64,000 bases of DNA from Pimelobacter simplex. GTDB lineage: Bacteria > Actinomycetota > Actinomycetes > Propionibacteriales > Nocardioidaceae. Under the pieces are notes generated by a model. That model ran no database searches. It was not told the origin of the DNA and saw only the letters and a program-made list of their open reading frames with translations. Within the stretch, counting starts at the first letter, position 1; the number at the start of each line of letters is the position of its first letter. Shown one piece after another: positions 9,080 through 17,840 of this stretch. The stretch lies in contig NZ_CP096276.1 of NCBI RefSeq assembly GCF_024662235.1, positions 3,906,001 through 3,970,000 of the forward strand, read 5' to 3'. Position numbers and translations under genes: made by a program.

Positions 9080-10132
9080 CTAGAGCGACCAGGTCGGGAA
9101 CGACTGACCGGTCAGCTCGCGCAACCGATCGACCTCCGGCTGCAGCTCGGCCCGCAACGCCGCCTCGACGGCGGGGCTGAGCTGCGGCCGCTCGATCTTC
9201 TCCCCCGTACGACGCCACGCGAGGTGCACCAGTCGCTGGGCGGCGGGCAGCCGCCGGACGGCGCGCACCAGCGGGCCGCGGCGCAGCGCCATCAGCCACG
9301 GCGGGAGCCCGCGCTTCTCCTCGGCGGTGTTGTAGCGGCCGTACTCCTCGGCGGTGAGCTCGGGACGGTCGAGGCCGAGGAAGTCGAAGACCCGGCCCAT
9401 CGTGCCGACCAGGTCGGCACCGAGGTCGGCGAGGTCCACGACGAGGACCCGGTCCCGCCCGAACCGCTCCAGGTACGCCGCCAGCTGGGTCCCGTAGCGG
9501 CTCGACGCCACGAGCGGGCTGGTCGGCTCGGCCGGGTCGGCGAGCTCCTCGTCCAGCGGGCGCTCGGCGGAGTTCCAGGCGACCATCTCGACGTGCTCGG
9601 CGATGATCCGGTCGACCGGGTCGCGCACGAGGTAGATGATCCGGGCGTCCGGCACCAGGTCGGCCATCCGGTCCACGACGCCCGGGTAGCAGGGGGTCTT
9701 GCTGTAGAACGGCGTCGACTCCAGGCGGTAGCGGGTGCCGGTGGCGAACCGCTCCTGGTAGGCGCCGATCCAGTCACGGCAGTCGGGGTCGGTGAAGAAG
9801 CGCATCTCCTTCTCCTCCGACGCCGCGACCTCGGGGTGCACCGCGAGGTAGTTGTGCATGCTCGTCGTGCCGGCCTTGGTCGCCCCGACGACGACGACAT
9901 TGGGCAGTCGTGCGGGATCGGGCGTGACCGGCGCCGGGTCGCCGCGGCGTACCCGGTTCCGGGCGGCGACCCGCACCGTGCAGTTCGGGCAGGCGTCGAC
10001 GGGTCCGCCGTCGGCCGCCAGGGTCCAGCCGGTACGACGCAGCCAGGCCGGACTGGCGATGGTCAGGACGGGCGGGACGCAGAGGTCGCACTGCATCGAG
10101 ACCCGGCCGTGGGCCAACGGGGTGAGGAGCAC
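9080..10132 (-). CDS. Zinc-ribbon sulfotransferase
   Basis: 350 residues. A short N-terminal region has two cysteine pairs, CDLC (about 15-18) and CPNC (about 48-51), that look like a zinc ribbon. The sulfotransferase domain follows: VVVVGATKAGTTSMHNYL is the 5'-phosphosulfate (PAPS) loop and YLVRDPVDRIIAEH the 3'-phosphate region. Such enzymes move sulfate from PAPS to a hydroxyl on a sugar or lipid. The GTG at 10132 lies 7 nt after a TATCCT box (10140-10145), so the transcript is probably leaderless. Its end meets the sugar O-methyltransferase tail to tail, 4 bp apart. Confidence 0.85.
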   Translation of the reverse strand: MLLTPLAHGRVSMQCDLCVPPVLTIASPAWLRRTGWTLAADGGPVDACPNCTVRVAARNRVRRGDPAPVTPDPARLPNVVVVGATKAGTTSMHNYLAVHPEVAASEEKEMRFFTDPDCRDWIGAYQERFATGTRYRLESTPFYSKTPCYPGVVDRMADLVPDARIIYLVRDPVDRIIAEHVEMVAWNSAERPLDEELADPAEPTSPLVASSRYGTQLAAYLERFGRDRVLVVDLADLGADLVGTMGRVFDFLGLDRPELTAEEYGRYNTAEEKRGLPPWLMALRRGPLVRAVRRLPAAQRLVHLAWRRTGEKIERPQLSPAVEAALRAELQPEVDRLRELTGQSFPTWSL

Positions 10133-10213
10133 GCGGCCGAGGATAGGGCCTGCCGGACCATCCGCTCCGCGGAACGCCTCCACCGGACCTACGGCGTGTG
10201 TAGGCTGCGCCGC

Positions 10214-10915
10214 GTGCGCCAGGCCCTGACAACCCTTGTCTTCCTGCTGCCTCCGAGCAAGCTGAAGAACCGGCTCCTGCGCCGGCTGGGACACGCGATC
10301 CCGGACACCGCGGTCGTCGGCATCAACCTCGTGCGTCGCGTGGACCGGTTCGAGCTGGGCGAGGGCTCCCTCATCCACCACTTCAACATGTTCCGCGACC
10401 TGCGCCTGGTCAAGCTCGGCGTCGGCTGCCGGATCATGCTGTTCAACCAGGTGGTCGGCGACTCGGGCTACGAGCCCGGCGCGCCCCCGACCGACGACCT
10501 GCGCACGCTGCGCATGGGCGACGACTCGCACATCATCAGCCAGCACTACCTCGACTGCGGCGGCGGGATCATCCTGGGCGACAACGCCTGGGTGACCGGC
10601 ATCCGCTCGACGCTGCTGTCCCACGCGTTCGACCCCACCAACGGCGGCGTCATCCTCGACCCGGTCACCATCGGCGACCGGGCGGTCATCGCGACGTCCT
10701 GCACGATGCTGCCCGGCACCGTCGTGGGCGAGGGCGCGCTGATCGCGGCCGGCTCGACCACCTGGACCGGCCAGGAGGCCAAGGGCGCCCACCTGCACGG
10801 CGGCGTACCGGCCCGCCGGCTCGCGCCGATCGACATTCCTCGCCACGTCTACGACCGAGCCCGTTACCAAGGACCCCGTGACGTCGTTGGGATCTCCGAA
10901 CCCCCATCTGAGTAG
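10214..10915 (+). CDS. Hexapeptide-repeat (LbH) acyltransferase
   Basis: 233 residues. Imperfect hexapeptide turns run from about residue 50 (FELGEGSLIHHF, RMGDDSHIISQH, ILGDNAWVTGIRST, TIGDRAVIATSCTMLPGTVVGEGALIAAG) and end in the VPARRLAPI closing motif, indicating a left-handed beta-helix O-acetyl/acyltransferase. The GTG lies 7 nt after TAGGCT (10201-10206), hence a leaderless start. It is followed after 8 bp by an acyl carrier protein gene and then a reductase gene, so an acyl-ACP donor is as plausible as acetyl-CoA; that is inference. Confidence 0.84.
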   Translation: MRQALTTLVFLLPPSKLKNRLLRRLGHAIPDTAVVGINLVRRVDRFELGEGSLIHHFNMFRDLRLVKLGVGCRIMLFNQVVGDSGYEPGAPPTDDLRTLRMGDDSHIISQHYLDCGGGIILGDNAWVTGIRSTLLSHAFDPTNGGVILDPVTIGDRAVIATSCTMLPGTVVGEGALIAAGSTTWTGQEAKGAHLHGGVPARRLAPIDIPRHVYDRARYQGPRDVVGISEPPSE

Positions 10916-10923
10916 AGGTCGGC

Positions 10924-11181
10924 ATGAACGAGATTGAGCCCAGGATCGTCACGATCGTCACCGAGCTGCTGGAGCGCTCGGACCGCGAGGACCAGACGGT
11001 CTCGCTCGGCGCCACGCTGCACGGCGACGACGGCCTCGGCCTGGACTCGCTCGAGACCGCCGAGCTGTCGGCGATCCTCGAGGACGAGTTCGGCACCGAC
11101 CCCTTCGGCGCGGGCCTGCTGCCCGAGACCGTCGCCGACATCGTCGCGTTCTACGCCGACGCCACCGCCGCGTCCGCATGA
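10924..11181 (+). CDS. Acyl carrier protein
   Basis: 85 residues, acidic and helical. GLGLDSLETAELSAIL holds the serine of the 4'-phosphopantetheine site (D-S-L), and the flanking helices fit the ACP four-helix bundle. It is not the housekeeping AcpP by context: no fab genes are nearby. The start ATG has a GAGG-type RBS, and the stop overlaps the next start by 4 bp (ATGA). It probably serves a dedicated acyl chain used in this glycan locus together with the adjacent reductase, ligase and acyltransferase. Confidence 0.88.
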   Translation: MNEIEPRIVTIVTELLERSDREDQTVSLGATLHGDDGLGLDSLETAELSAILEDEFGTDPFGAGLLPETVADIVAFYADATAASA

Positions 11182-11915
11182 CCGCTCCCCGCACGGTCAT
11201 CGTCACCGGCGGCAGTCGCGGGCTCGGCGAGGGGATCGTCCAGCACTTCCTCGACGCCGGTGACCGGGTGGCCACCTGTGCGCGCAGCGAGACCGACGCG
11301 GTCCGCGCGTGGCAGGCGAACCCGGCCTACGCCGACCGCTTCCTCTTCCGCAAGGCCGACCTGGCCGACCGGGAGCAGTCCACGCAGTTCGGCAAGGACG
11401 TCATCGCCGAGTGGAAGTCGGTCGACGTCCTCGTCAACAACGCCGGGGTGGCCCGGGACGGCATCCTCGCGCTGTTCAGCGACGACGACTCCGACACGGT
11501 CATCGACCTCAACCTCAAGGCGACGATCCACCTCACCAAGCAGATCGTGCGCAACATGCTGGCGCACGGCGGCGGCCGGATCGTCAACATCTCCTCGATC
11601 ACCGGGCTCACCGGCTACCGCGGGCTCAGCGTCTACGGCGCCACCAAGGCCGCGCTCGACGGCTTCACCCGCGGCCTGGCGCGCGAGCTCGGCTCGCGCA
11701 AGATCACCGTCAACAGCGTCGCCTCGGGCTACCTCAAGACCGAGATGAGCCACGGCCTCGACGACGACCAGCTCAACCAGATCGTCCGCCGTACGCCGGC
11801 CGGACGGCTCGGCGAGCCCGACGACATCGCCCGGGCGATCGCCTTCCTCGTCGACGAGCGCAACGACTGGATCACCGGTCAGGTGCTCGTCGTCGACGGC
11901 GGCCTCACCGCCTGA
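11178..11915 (+). CDS. FabG-like SDR, 3-oxoacyl-ACP reductase type
   Basis: 245 residues. NAD(P)-binding TGGSRGLGEG, the NNAG motif, catalytic serine in ISSITG, and YGATK supplying the Tyr and Lys of the classical SDR site are all present; the C-terminus ITGQVLVVDGGL is FabG-like. Translational coupling to the ACP gene suggests that the substrate is a 3-oxoacyl chain on that ACP, reduced to a 3-hydroxyacyl group. The last 11 bp overlap the end of the convergent acyltransferase gene. The substrate is inferred from context only. Confidence 0.87.
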   Translation: MTAPRTVIVTGGSRGLGEGIVQHFLDAGDRVATCARSETDAVRAWQANPAYADRFLFRKADLADREQSTQFGKDVIAEWKSVDVLVNNAGVARDGILALFSDDDSDTVIDLNLKATIHLTKQIVRNMLAHGGGRIVNISSITGLTGYRGLSVYGATKAALDGFTRGLARELGSRKITVNSVASGYLKTEMSHGLDDDQLNQIVRRTPAGRLGEPDDIARAIAFLVDERNDWITGQVLVVDGGLTA

Positions 11916-13170
11916 GGCTGTCCTCCTCCGCGCCGACCAGCGCGAGGTACTCGGCGACGAGTGCCTCGCGCTGCTCCGGCGCGACGCGGTTGTCGTCGGT
12001 CGCGAACGTGTGCATCAGCCGGCCCTTGTAGAACGTCAGCGCCAGGAACACGACCTGGTTGGGCGCGGCGACGAGCTGGCCGTGCAGGCTGCGCAGCCAC
12101 TCCGGGTCGGTGCCGGCGTCGACGACGCCCATGTTGCTCACCACGACGCACGGCGGCCCGGCGGCGAGTGCGGCCGCGATCCGGTCCCGCCCGACGGCGA
12201 GCTCGGAGACCGCGTCGAGCCGGGTGAGGTGGAAGAACAGGTCGCCCTCGCCGCGGCCGAGCGCCTCGACGATGCCGGCCTTGACCTCGGCGGCGAGTGC
12301 CCAGCGATCGGCGACCTCGACCCGGAACGGCCGGGAGAGCACGGCGATCGCCATCGCCTGCGCGAGCGCCGGGTCGCTCGGCGGTGCGCCGAGGTCGGCC
12401 GGCGCGGCGAGCTGGAGCGTGGTGTCGCCGCCGGCGAGGACGTGCGCGGTGCTGGTCAGGAGCGCCGAGACCACGTTGGCGAACGGGTTGGCGCCGTGCG
12501 CCCGTCCGTCGGCGACGATCCGGGCCGAGGTCTCCGGGCCCATCTCGACGTGGCGCAGCCAGGAGCGGCGCGGGACCGTGGCGTCCGGCCAGTCCGCCGG
12601 TCCGGGCGGACCGAAGGCGGCGTTGCGGGTCTTGATCTCGCGCAGCAGGTCGATCATCGCGGCCCGGCTCTGCTGCCACGGGTGGGTGGTCGCCGGCGCG
12701 GGCGGCTCGGAGAGCTGCTGCTGCTCGGGAACGTCCTGGCCGTCGAGCATCCGCACGAACCACTGGAGCTCGGTGATCCCGATCCGGCCGTCGATGACGG
12801 AGTGGTGACCGTTGAAGATCACCCGGGAGCGGCCCTCGCCGGGGCTGGTCACGTAGTGGCAGCGCAGCGGTACGCCGAGCGGACAGGCCGTGTCGCCCTC
12901 CTCCTCGAACACCCGGTCCCACGCGCTCACCGGCAGCTCGTCGCTGCGGAAGACGTCGTGGTCGAGACCGACGTCGGCGATGGTGAGGTCCTCGGTCGCG
13001 GCCGAGCGCGCGAGCACCCGGCGGGCGCGGAAGGCGTCCCACGTGCGTCGTACGTCGTCGGGGTCGAAGCAGCGGTCGAGATCGGCCGAGATCATGGAGG
13101 TGCTCGGCCAGGCCTGGTCGAGGAAGGTGTAGTACTTCTCCGCGACCGTCATCGGACGATGGGCACCCAC
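11905..13170 (-). CDS. Condensation-domain-like (HHxxxDG) acyltransferase
   Basis: 421 residues. The motif NGHHSVIDGR (HHxxxDG) is the catalytic signature of the chloramphenicol acetyltransferase/NRPS condensation superfamily, which includes mycobacterial Pap acyltransferases that esterify sugars or diols. Further features are the PADLGAPPSDPALAQ segment and a VVVSNMGVVDAG stretch resembling the latch region of the family. The GTG at 13170 has GGAG five nt upstream; the ATG at 13152 is an alternative. With the ACP, reductase and ligase around it, it is a candidate for placing an acyl chain on the glycan. Confidence 0.78.
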   Translation of the reverse strand: MGAHRPMTVAEKYYTFLDQAWPSTSMISADLDRCFDPDDVRRTWDAFRARRVLARSAATEDLTIADVGLDHDVFRSDELPVSAWDRVFEEEGDTACPLGVPLRCHYVTSPGEGRSRVIFNGHHSVIDGRIGITELQWFVRMLDGQDVPEQQQLSEPPAPATTHPWQQSRAAMIDLLREIKTRNAAFGPPGPADWPDATVPRRSWLRHVEMGPETSARIVADGRAHGANPFANVVSALLTSTAHVLAGGDTTLQLAAPADLGAPPSDPALAQAMAIAVLSRPFRVEVADRWALAAEVKAGIVEALGRGEGDLFFHLTRLDAVSELAVGRDRIAAALAAGPPCVVVSNMGVVDAGTDPEWLRSLHGQLVAAPNQVVFLALTFYKGRLMHTFATDDNRVAPEQREALVAEYLALVGAEEDSLRR

Positions 13171-13288
13171 GCGCACTCCAGCCTCTCGGGACACAGGACG
13201 ATCCTGCCCCCTGCCAACGCTTCGACCGCCCTCCGGGTGACGCATGCGCCATACTCGCCCCGGACTTTCTGCGAAAGGATCGACACCG

Positions 13289-14674
13289 ATGATCGGGTTG
13301 CTGGAGAAGGCCGCCGCCGAACGGCCGGCGCAGGTCGCGGTCGTCACCCCCGAGGCCACGCTGACCTACGGCGAGCTGCTCGACGGCGCCCGCCAGGTCG
13401 CCGGAGCCCTCGCCGAGCGCGGCATCGAGCGGTTCGCGGTGCTCGAGCCCGACGCCGGCTGGGTGCTGCGCCTGCTCGCCGGTGCGGCGGCCGTGGGCAG
13501 CGAGCCGTGCCAGTACCAGCCCGACCTCGACGCCGCTCAGTTCGCCGAGCAGGCGGCCGCGCTCGGGCACACCATCGTGGTCACGCGGCGTACCGACCTG
13601 CCGGCGGGGTTCACCGTGCTGCGGCCCGACACCCTCGGCGCACCGTACGACGGCGGCCCGGTCGCCGAGGGCGCCCCGCAGCCCGTGATGATCCGCACGA
13701 CCGGCACCACCGGGCTGCCCAAGGCAGCCCGCCACGACTGGGCGGTGCTCGCCCGGCGCGCCGGCACCGCGCGGCCGCACCCCGAGGAGCGCTGGCTGCT
13801 GGCCTACGGACCCCAGCAGTTCGCGGGGATCCAGGTGCTGCTGCACGTGCTGGCGGTGCAGGCGACGCTGGTCGCGCCGTTCCCGCGCCAGCCCCGCGAC
13901 GGCCTGGCCGCGCTCGTCGAGCAGGACGTGACCTGCGTCAGCGCCACCCCGACGTACTGGCGCTTCCTGCTGGCCGAGGCCCGCAGCGCCAAGGCCGCGC
14001 TCCCCCGGCTCACCCAGATCACCCTCGGCGGCGAGGCGAGCCCGCCCGACCTGCTCGCCGAGCTCCAGGACGCCTTCCCCGACGCGCGGATCTCGCAGGT
14101 CTACGCCTCCACGGAGTTCGGCTCGATCGCCTCGGTGCGCGACGGCCGTCCCGGTCTGTCGGCCACCAGCCTGTGGGGGCCCGACAACCCGGAGGGCCTG
14201 CTCAAGGTCGAGGACGGCGAGCTGCTCGTCCGGGCCGGCACCGGGATGCTCGGCTACGCCGGCGACGCGGCCGAGTCGCCGCGCGAGGCCGACGGCTGGG
14301 TGGCCACCGGCGACCTGGTCGAGGTGGTCGAGGACCGGGTCCTCTTCCGCGGCCGCTCGTCCGAGGTGATCAACGTCGGCGGCGTCAAGGTCCACCCGCT
14401 GCCGATCGAGGAGCGGGTCGCCGCCGTGCCCGGGGTCCAGGTGGCCCGCGTCCACGGCCGCGCCAACCCGATGGTCGGCGCCGTCGTCGCCGTCGAGGTC
14501 GCGCTCACCGACGAGGGCCGCGCCGACGAGAGCGCCGTCAAGGCCGCCATCCGCAGCGCGTGCGCGGACCTCCCCCGCGCCTGGCAGCCACGCAGCATCA
14601 AGGTCGTCGCCGAGGCCGAGCTGGCCGCGGCGACCAAGGGCGGCAAGACGGTACGGGCTACTTCACCGGAGTGA
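13289..14674 (+). CDS. AMP-forming acyl ligase (ANL superfamily)
   Basis: 461 residues, short for the ANL family but with its core motifs: MIRTTGTTGLPKAARHD (P-loop), VYASTEFGSIASV (A5), GWVATGDLVEV (A7), FRGRSSEVINVGGVKVHP (A8) and a C-terminal KGGKTVR that supplies the A10 lysine. It activates a carboxylic acid as acyl-AMP and passes it to CoA or a carrier protein. The ATG at 13289 has AAAGGA upstream. Being divergent from the acyltransferase and close to the ACP gene suggests ACP loading. The final 17 bp overlap the flippase gene tail to tail. Confidence 0.84.
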   Translation: MIGLLEKAAAERPAQVAVVTPEATLTYGELLDGARQVAGALAERGIERFAVLEPDAGWVLRLLAGAAAVGSEPCQYQPDLDAAQFAEQAAALGHTIVVTRRTDLPAGFTVLRPDTLGAPYDGGPVAEGAPQPVMIRTTGTTGLPKAARHDWAVLARRAGTARPHPEERWLLAYGPQQFAGIQVLLHVLAVQATLVAPFPRQPRDGLAALVEQDVTCVSATPTYWRFLLAEARSAKAALPRLTQITLGGEASPPDLLAELQDAFPDARISQVYASTEFGSIASVRDGRPGLSATSLWGPDNPEGLLKVEDGELLVRAGTGMLGYAGDAAESPREADGWVATGDLVEVVEDRVLFRGRSSEVINVGGVKVHPLPIEERVAAVPGVQVARVHGRANPMVGAVVAVEVALTDEGRADESAVKAAIRSACADLPRAWQPRSIKVVAEAELAAATKGGKTVRATSPE

Positions 14675-15968
14675 GGCGGTGCCGGCCGGGCTTGGCCGGC
14701 ACGGGCTTCGGCTCCGGCCGCGGCGCCGCGGCGGCCGGCTGGGGCACCTCGGGCAGCGGCCCGCGGCCCTTCCACACCACCGCGATCCACCAGCACACGG
14801 TGGAGACGCCGGTGCCGACGGCCATCGCCCACAGGGCGCCCTCGGCGTCGCCCCAGGCGGCGCCGATGACCATGCAGACGCCGACCAGGACGATCGAGAC
14901 GATGTCGGTGACCATCGCGGTCTGGATCCGGTGGGTGCCGATGAGCGAGGCGCGCAGACCGCTCTGGGCCGCCATGAGCAGCACCTTGAGACTGAGCGCG
15001 AGCATGAGCGGCTGGACGATGTCCCAGGCGTCGCCGAGCACCGCGTGACCGATCACGTCGGGCAGGAAGACCAGCACGACGAGGTTGAGGACGCCGACGA
15101 CGGTGGCGATCGTGATCGCGCGCCGCACGTGCCCCCAGACCAGGCGCGGGTCCTCGCGGTCGCGGGCGATGTCGGCGGCGGCCGACGTACCGACCGCCAT
15201 CTGGACGGCGGTGCTCGGGGCGCCGAGCAGGGTCGCGGCCCGGAAGGCGGCCACCGCGATGGGGCTGCTGAACAGCGCCATGAGCGAGGCGGTGGCGAGC
15301 GCCGTACCGCTGGCGGCGAGCCCGCTGACCATCGAGCGCCACGAGAAGTCCCAGCGCTGGCGCAGCCAGTCGCGGCCCCCGCCCGTGGGCGCGCCGTTCT
15401 GGACGAAGACCCACAGCGACGCGATCACGCCGGAGCCGACCCACGCCGCGACCAGCCAGGTCAGCGAGTCGAGGTCGAGCGCGCCGGCACCGACGAAGCC
15501 GACCGCGAGCAGCACGAACCACAGCGAGTCGAGCACGACGGCGCCGCCCGGGCGCTGCCGGGCGATCGCGAGGTAGCGGCCCACGTCGTGGAGCACGAGG
15601 AACGGCAGCGACAGGCCGAAGACCAGGATCGGTCCGCCCAGCGCGCTGCCGCTCGCGAGCAGCGCGGCACCGCTCGCCACCGTGACGGCCGCGGCCAGGA
15701 CGCCGAGCTGGAGGGTCGCGCTGAGGATGGCGCCGGGGCGGGCGTCCGCGTCGTCGGGGTGGACCAGCGCGGTCGTCGAGATCAGGCTGCGGAAGACCAC
15801 CTGGGCGACCGTGTAGACCATGACGACCAGGCTGTAGCGGCCGAAGTCGGCCGGGCCGAACGCGTGGGCCACCCAGATCAGCGCCGCGATGTTGGACAGG
15901 CTGGAGAGGATCTGGTCGACGGTGACCAGGCTGAGCCGGCGGCCCGCCGAGGCGACGGGCGCGGTCAT
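14658..15968 (-). CDS. Polysaccharide flippase (Wzx-like, MOP superfamily)
   Basis: 436 residues with about 12 hydrophobic helices and the N-terminal pattern DQILSSLSNIAALIWVAHAF plus GPADFGRYSLVVMVYTVAQV, typical of Wzx/RfbX-type oligosaccharide flippases. A proline- and basic-rich cytoplasmic tail (PQPAAAAPRPEPKPVPAKPG) ends the protein. It would move the lipid-linked repeat unit across the membrane. The start ATG has a strong AGGAGG five nt upstream, unlike the many leaderless neighbours. It is the only clear flippase in the window. Confidence 0.87.
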   Translation of the reverse strand: MTAPVASAGRRLSLVTVDQILSSLSNIAALIWVAHAFGPADFGRYSLVVMVYTVAQVVFRSLISTTALVHPDDADARPGAILSATLQLGVLAAAVTVASGAALLASGSALGGPILVFGLSLPFLVLHDVGRYLAIARQRPGGAVVLDSLWFVLLAVGFVGAGALDLDSLTWLVAAWVGSGVIASLWVFVQNGAPTGGGRDWLRQRWDFSWRSMVSGLAASGTALATASLMALFSSPIAVAAFRAATLLGAPSTAVQMAVGTSAAADIARDREDPRLVWGHVRRAITIATVVGVLNLVVLVFLPDVIGHAVLGDAWDIVQPLMLALSLKVLLMAAQSGLRASLIGTHRIQTAMVTDIVSIVLVGVCMVIGAAWGDAEGALWAMAVGTGVSTVCWWIAVVWKGRGPLPEVPQPAAAAPRPEPKPVPAKPGRHRLTPVK

Positions 15969-16099
15969 CGGCGCCTCCTATCCGCGGAGCAACCCTGGAG
16001 CACCCGCGCATCATCGCACGCACCCTGGACGGCCGCGCGGGAACGACCAACCATGGGCCGGGCACGGTAACGGCGAGGTGCTCCGGCCGTTGTGCCATC

Positions 16100-17089
16100 G
16101 TGACCACCGTGGCTCTCAGCTCCGTCCTGCACAAAGCACAGGGCTCTGTGCGGGTGCAGCGCCAGCTCAGCAAAGTCCGCCGGCTCCGCAGCCGGCTCGT
16201 CAACGTCCCCCTCCAGCAGGTCGAGCACGCCCGCCGCCGGCTCGAGACCGAGGACGTCGATGTCCTGCTGCTGGGCGACAGCTCGACCCTGTGCTGGTCG
16301 CTTCGCGACACCGACCGCACGCTGCTGCCGGCCATGCTCGGCCAGCGGCTCGGCAATGTCGTCCCCCTCGCGGGGCCCGGCTTCGGCGCGGGGATCTACA
16401 GCGAGGCCACCCGGATCCTGTCCTCGATGGAGCGCCGCCCCAAGGCCGTCGTCTTCACGCTCGCGCTGCGCACCAGCACCGCCACCCACATCGTGGCCGA
16501 CCCGATCACCGGCTACCACCGCTCGCTCGCCGCGATGGCCAAGGTGCCCGGTGCCCGCCGCAAGGTCCGGTACGTCGGCCGCGGCGGCGCATTCGCCACC
16601 GACGAGGAGCGCGACACCTTCCTGGCCCAGCCCGTCGACAGCCGCTGGAGCGGCCGGCGCACCATCGGCTGGTACCGCGAGCAGCTCGTCGGCACCGGCC
16701 TCCCGCCGTGGCCCATCGAGCTCGAGAAGCTCCGCTTCGACTACTTCTACGGCGAGCAGCTGCGCGCCGACAACCCCGGCCTGGCGCGCCTCACCGAGCT
16801 CGCCCGCCACCTCGCGTCCTACGGCGTACCGACCGTCGGTGTGTGGACCCGGCCCCCGATGCAGCGCGGCGAGATGCACTTCCCCGGCGAGTTCGAGGCG
16901 CACGTGCGCTCCCACAAGGAGCTGCAGGACCAGGCGATCCTCCGGGGCTCGGCCGCGATCGGGCCGATGCTCGACATCCACCTGGAGGACGAGGACTTCG
17001 AGGACAGCTTCAACGCCACCGAGCACTTCGCCTTCTCGGGCCGCACCAAGGTCGCCGACGCGATCGCCGACGCGGTGCGCGCGCGGTGA
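16100..17089 (+). CDS. SGNH/GDSL hydrolase-like protein (first of two)
   Basis: 329 residues. DVDVLLLGDSSTLCWSL carries a block-I-like GDS motif, and IYSEATRILSSM, VVFTLALRTSTAT and the late TEHFAFSGRTKVAD (H-x-x-x-S-G, block-V-like) fit an SGNH fold. The function in glycan loci is often O-acetyl transfer or removal. The N-terminus is basic and there is no clear signal peptide. GTG at 16100 is used; the GTG at 16109 lies 7 nt after a CATCGT box and may be the true leaderless start. It is followed after 7 bp by a second GDS-motif protein. Confidence 0.66.
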   Translation: MTTVALSSVLHKAQGSVRVQRQLSKVRRLRSRLVNVPLQQVEHARRRLETEDVDVLLLGDSSTLCWSLRDTDRTLLPAMLGQRLGNVVPLAGPGFGAGIYSEATRILSSMERRPKAVVFTLALRTSTATHIVADPITGYHRSLAAMAKVPGARRKVRYVGRGGAFATDEERDTFLAQPVDSRWSGRRTIGWYREQLVGTGLPPWPIELEKLRFDYFYGEQLRADNPGLARLTELARHLASYGVPTVGVWTRPPMQRGEMHFPGEFEAHVRSHKELQDQAILRGSAAIGPMLDIHLEDEDFEDSFNATEHFAFSGRTKVADAIADAVRAR

Positions 17090-17096
17090 ACGCCTC

Positions 17097-17840
17097 ATGA
17101 GCCCCGCGTCGTTCCGCGCCTTCGTGCGGATGCGCCGGGCCCGGCTGCGCGGCTGGCTCGCGCTGCTCCGGCTGCTGGTGACCGCCGCCCGCGGCCAGGT
17201 CGACGAGATCTGGGTGGGCGACTCCCACTCGGTCACGTTCAACACCGAGCACTCCCCCTTGCCGGGCATCCTCCGCACCGGCGAGCGCCGCTGGACCTGG
17301 CACCTCGGTCCGCGGGTCATGTTCTCCATCGCCCGCGACGGCTTTCCGCCCACCCTGCTGCGGGTCGCGCGCCTGATCGCGCGGGTGCGCGGCGCCCGCG
17401 AGGCCGAGTGGTACTTCTCCTTCGGCGAGATCGACATCCGCTGCCACCTCGCCCCGCGCCTGGCCCAGGGCGGCGACGTCGGCTTCGTCGCGACGTACGC
17501 CGACCGCGTGCACGACCTGCTCGGCCGGCTCGGCGCGGACCACGGCACGCTCGTCGTACCGGTGCCGCCGTGCCTGGACAGCTACGACCACGCGGCCTTC
17601 CCGGTCGCGGGCACACCCGAGGAGCGGCTCGCCGCCCACCGGTCCGTGCGATCGGCGCTCGTCGTCGCCGTCGGCGCCGCACCGGCCCACCCGCAGCTGC
17701 GCCTGCTCGACCTCACCGACGCCCTGGCCGGGCCTTCGGGCCTGATGCGCGACGAGCTCACCGACGACGGGTGCCACACCAACGCCGCCGGCCGCGACGT
17801 CGTACGGCGGGCGGTGGCGGCGCTCGTCCAGACGCCCTAG
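17097..17840 (+). CDS. SGNH-like protein (second of two)
   Basis: 247 residues. DEIWVGDSHSVTFNTEHSPL contains a GDSHS block-I-like motif and the late DELTDDGCHTNAAGRDVVRR a D-x-x-H block, both as in SGNH hydrolases or glycan O-acyltransferase catalytic domains. It is not closely similar to its neighbour at 16100-17089, so this is not a recent duplication. An N-terminal basic hydrophobic segment (RGWLALLRLLVTAARG) could associate with the membrane. The stop overlaps the FkbM gene on the other strand by 4 bp. Confidence 0.6.
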   Translation: MSPASFRAFVRMRRARLRGWLALLRLLVTAARGQVDEIWVGDSHSVTFNTEHSPLPGILRTGERRWTWHLGPRVMFSIARDGFPPTLLRVARLIARVRGAREAEWYFSFGEIDIRCHLAPRLAQGGDVGFVATYADRVHDLLGRLGADHGTLVVPVPPCLDSYDHAAFPVAGTPEERLAAHRSVRSALVVAVGAAPAHPQLRLLDLTDALAGPSGLMRDELTDDGCHTNAAGRDVVRRAVAALVQTP

